Notes under the pieces: generated by a model
The model's database searches: none
What the model saw: the letters and a program-made list of their open reading frames with translations, nothing else
What the model was told of the DNA's origin: nothing
In this document: in pieces, positions 63,608 through 64,000 of the stretch
Position numbering within the stretch: position 1 is the stretch's first letter
Layout of the letters: each line of letters begins with the position of its first letter
Origin: Alteromonadaceae bacterium XY-R5
Lineage (GTDB): Bacteria > Pseudomonadota > Gammaproteobacteria > Enterobacterales > Alteromonadaceae
Assembly: GCA_001660395.1 (NCBI GenBank)
Contig: LXWE01000001.1
Coordinates: 1,054,001-1,118,000, forward strand
Direction of reading: 5' to 3'
Length of the DNA stretch: 64,000 bases
Program-made: the position numbers and the translations under genes

Positions 63608-64000
63608 CTATTCCTGCTCTTTGTACAAATGTACATCCATTTGTGGAAACGGAATACCAATACCTTCCTGATCAAAACGCAATTTCACCTTTTCAGTAAA
63701 GGCAAATTTCACATCCCAGAAATCGGCCGTTTTCACCCAGGGACGAACGATAAAATTCACACTGCTATCTGCTAACTCTGATACAGCAACTTTAGGTGCC
63801 GGATCCGCAAGGATACGTTCATCTTCCGCAATCAGTTCATTCAGGATTTGCTTGGCTTTGAGTAAATCGCTGTCATAACTGATACCCACGACCATATCCA
63901 CACGGCGTGTATCCTTGGCTGAATAATTGACGATGTTATCACCGTAAATTTTGCCATTCGGCACAATGATTTCTTTATTATCTGGACTGGTAAAAGTTGA
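63608..64000 (-). CDS. Small-conductance mechanosensitive channel (MscS family), 3' part
   Basis: The last 130 codons of an MscS-type channel; the frame continues past the right edge. The visible part is the cytoplasmic domain: a beta-domain motif IIVPNGKIYGDNIVNYS, then RRVDMVVGISYDSDLLKAK, NFIVRPWVKTADFWDVKF and GIGIPFPQMDVHLYKEQ, all typical of MscS C-termini. It should release solutes on osmotic downshock. The GTG at 63964 is internal, not a start. The pore helices lie outside the window, so subfamily is not fixed. Confidence 0.93.
   Translation of the reverse strand, partial: STFTSPDNKEIIVPNGKIYGDNIVNYSAKDTRRVDMVVGISYDSDLLKAKQILNELIAEDERILADPAPKVAVSELADSSVNFIVRPWVKTADFWDVKFAFTEKVKLRFDQEGIGIPFPQMDVHLYKEQE

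Overview
The window is chromosomal DNA from a marine-type gammaproteobacterium, most likely an Alteromonadales/Alteromonadaceae relative. This is inferred from the epd-type glyceraldehyde dehydrogenase next to tkt and pgk, the gcvTHP order, the enlarged PstA/PstC pair, ppk-ppx, MetJ-like boxes before metK, and several outer-membrane porins and secreted glycosidases. The genus cannot be fixed by eye. No rRNA, tRNA, CRISPR array, transposase or integrase was recognised.

Layout. 1-3.4 kb: a 5'-truncated GH3 beta-glucosidase followed by a porin. 3.7-7.8 kb: a 7TM diguanylate cyclase, an AraC regulator, an AhpD-like CxxC protein, a small YrhK-like membrane protein and a PagL-like lipid A deacylase. 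8-9.8 kb: a three-lipoprotein operon (CsgG-like/DUF4810/DUF799) closed by a perfect 38-bp palindrome. 9.9-14.4 kb (minus strand): a MddA-like methanethiol methyltransferase with a class I methyltransferase, a winged-helix/TPR regulator and a secreted tyrosine phosphatase. 14.9-18 kb: a GH43 arabinanase with a beta-trefoil module and a DUF285-repeat lipoprotein. 18.3-22.9 kb: mostly unrecognised exported or membrane proteins. 23.2-27 kb: an NERD protein facing an AT-rich SF1 helicase, followed by a gap that holds a decayed second copy of the gcvP 3' end. 27.6-33.1 kb: gcvTHP with a divergent LysR gene. 33.3-38.2 kb: a His-rich porin, CsaA, an ECF sigma/anti-sigma/coiled-coil operon and OxyR.

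38.3-51.3 kb is a phosphate block: porin, Pit, DUF47, PhoU, PstB, PstA, PstC, then (after gcvR) ppk-ppx. Three Pho-box-like sites were found by reading. Two of them (before the porin and before DUF47-pit) have a -10-like hexamer exactly 11 nt downstream, the usual PhoB promoter geometry. PstS is not in the window. Together the genes cover phosphate entry across the outer membrane, high- and low-affinity import, signalling, and storage as polyphosphate.

51.4-64 kb: a chemoreceptor with a C-terminal sensor-like domain, a secreted protein, an M24 peptidase, YaeQ, the central-carbon cluster tkt-epd-pgk-fda (minus strand), metK behind a four-unit MetJ-box array, a lipoprotein M48 peptidase and the 3' end of an MscS-type channel cut by the right edge.

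The least explained parts are the ECF sigma operon with its unknown exported coiled-coil protein and upstream inverted repeat, and the gcvP-tail/helicase region at 24-27.6 kb, which has the marks of acquired DNA.
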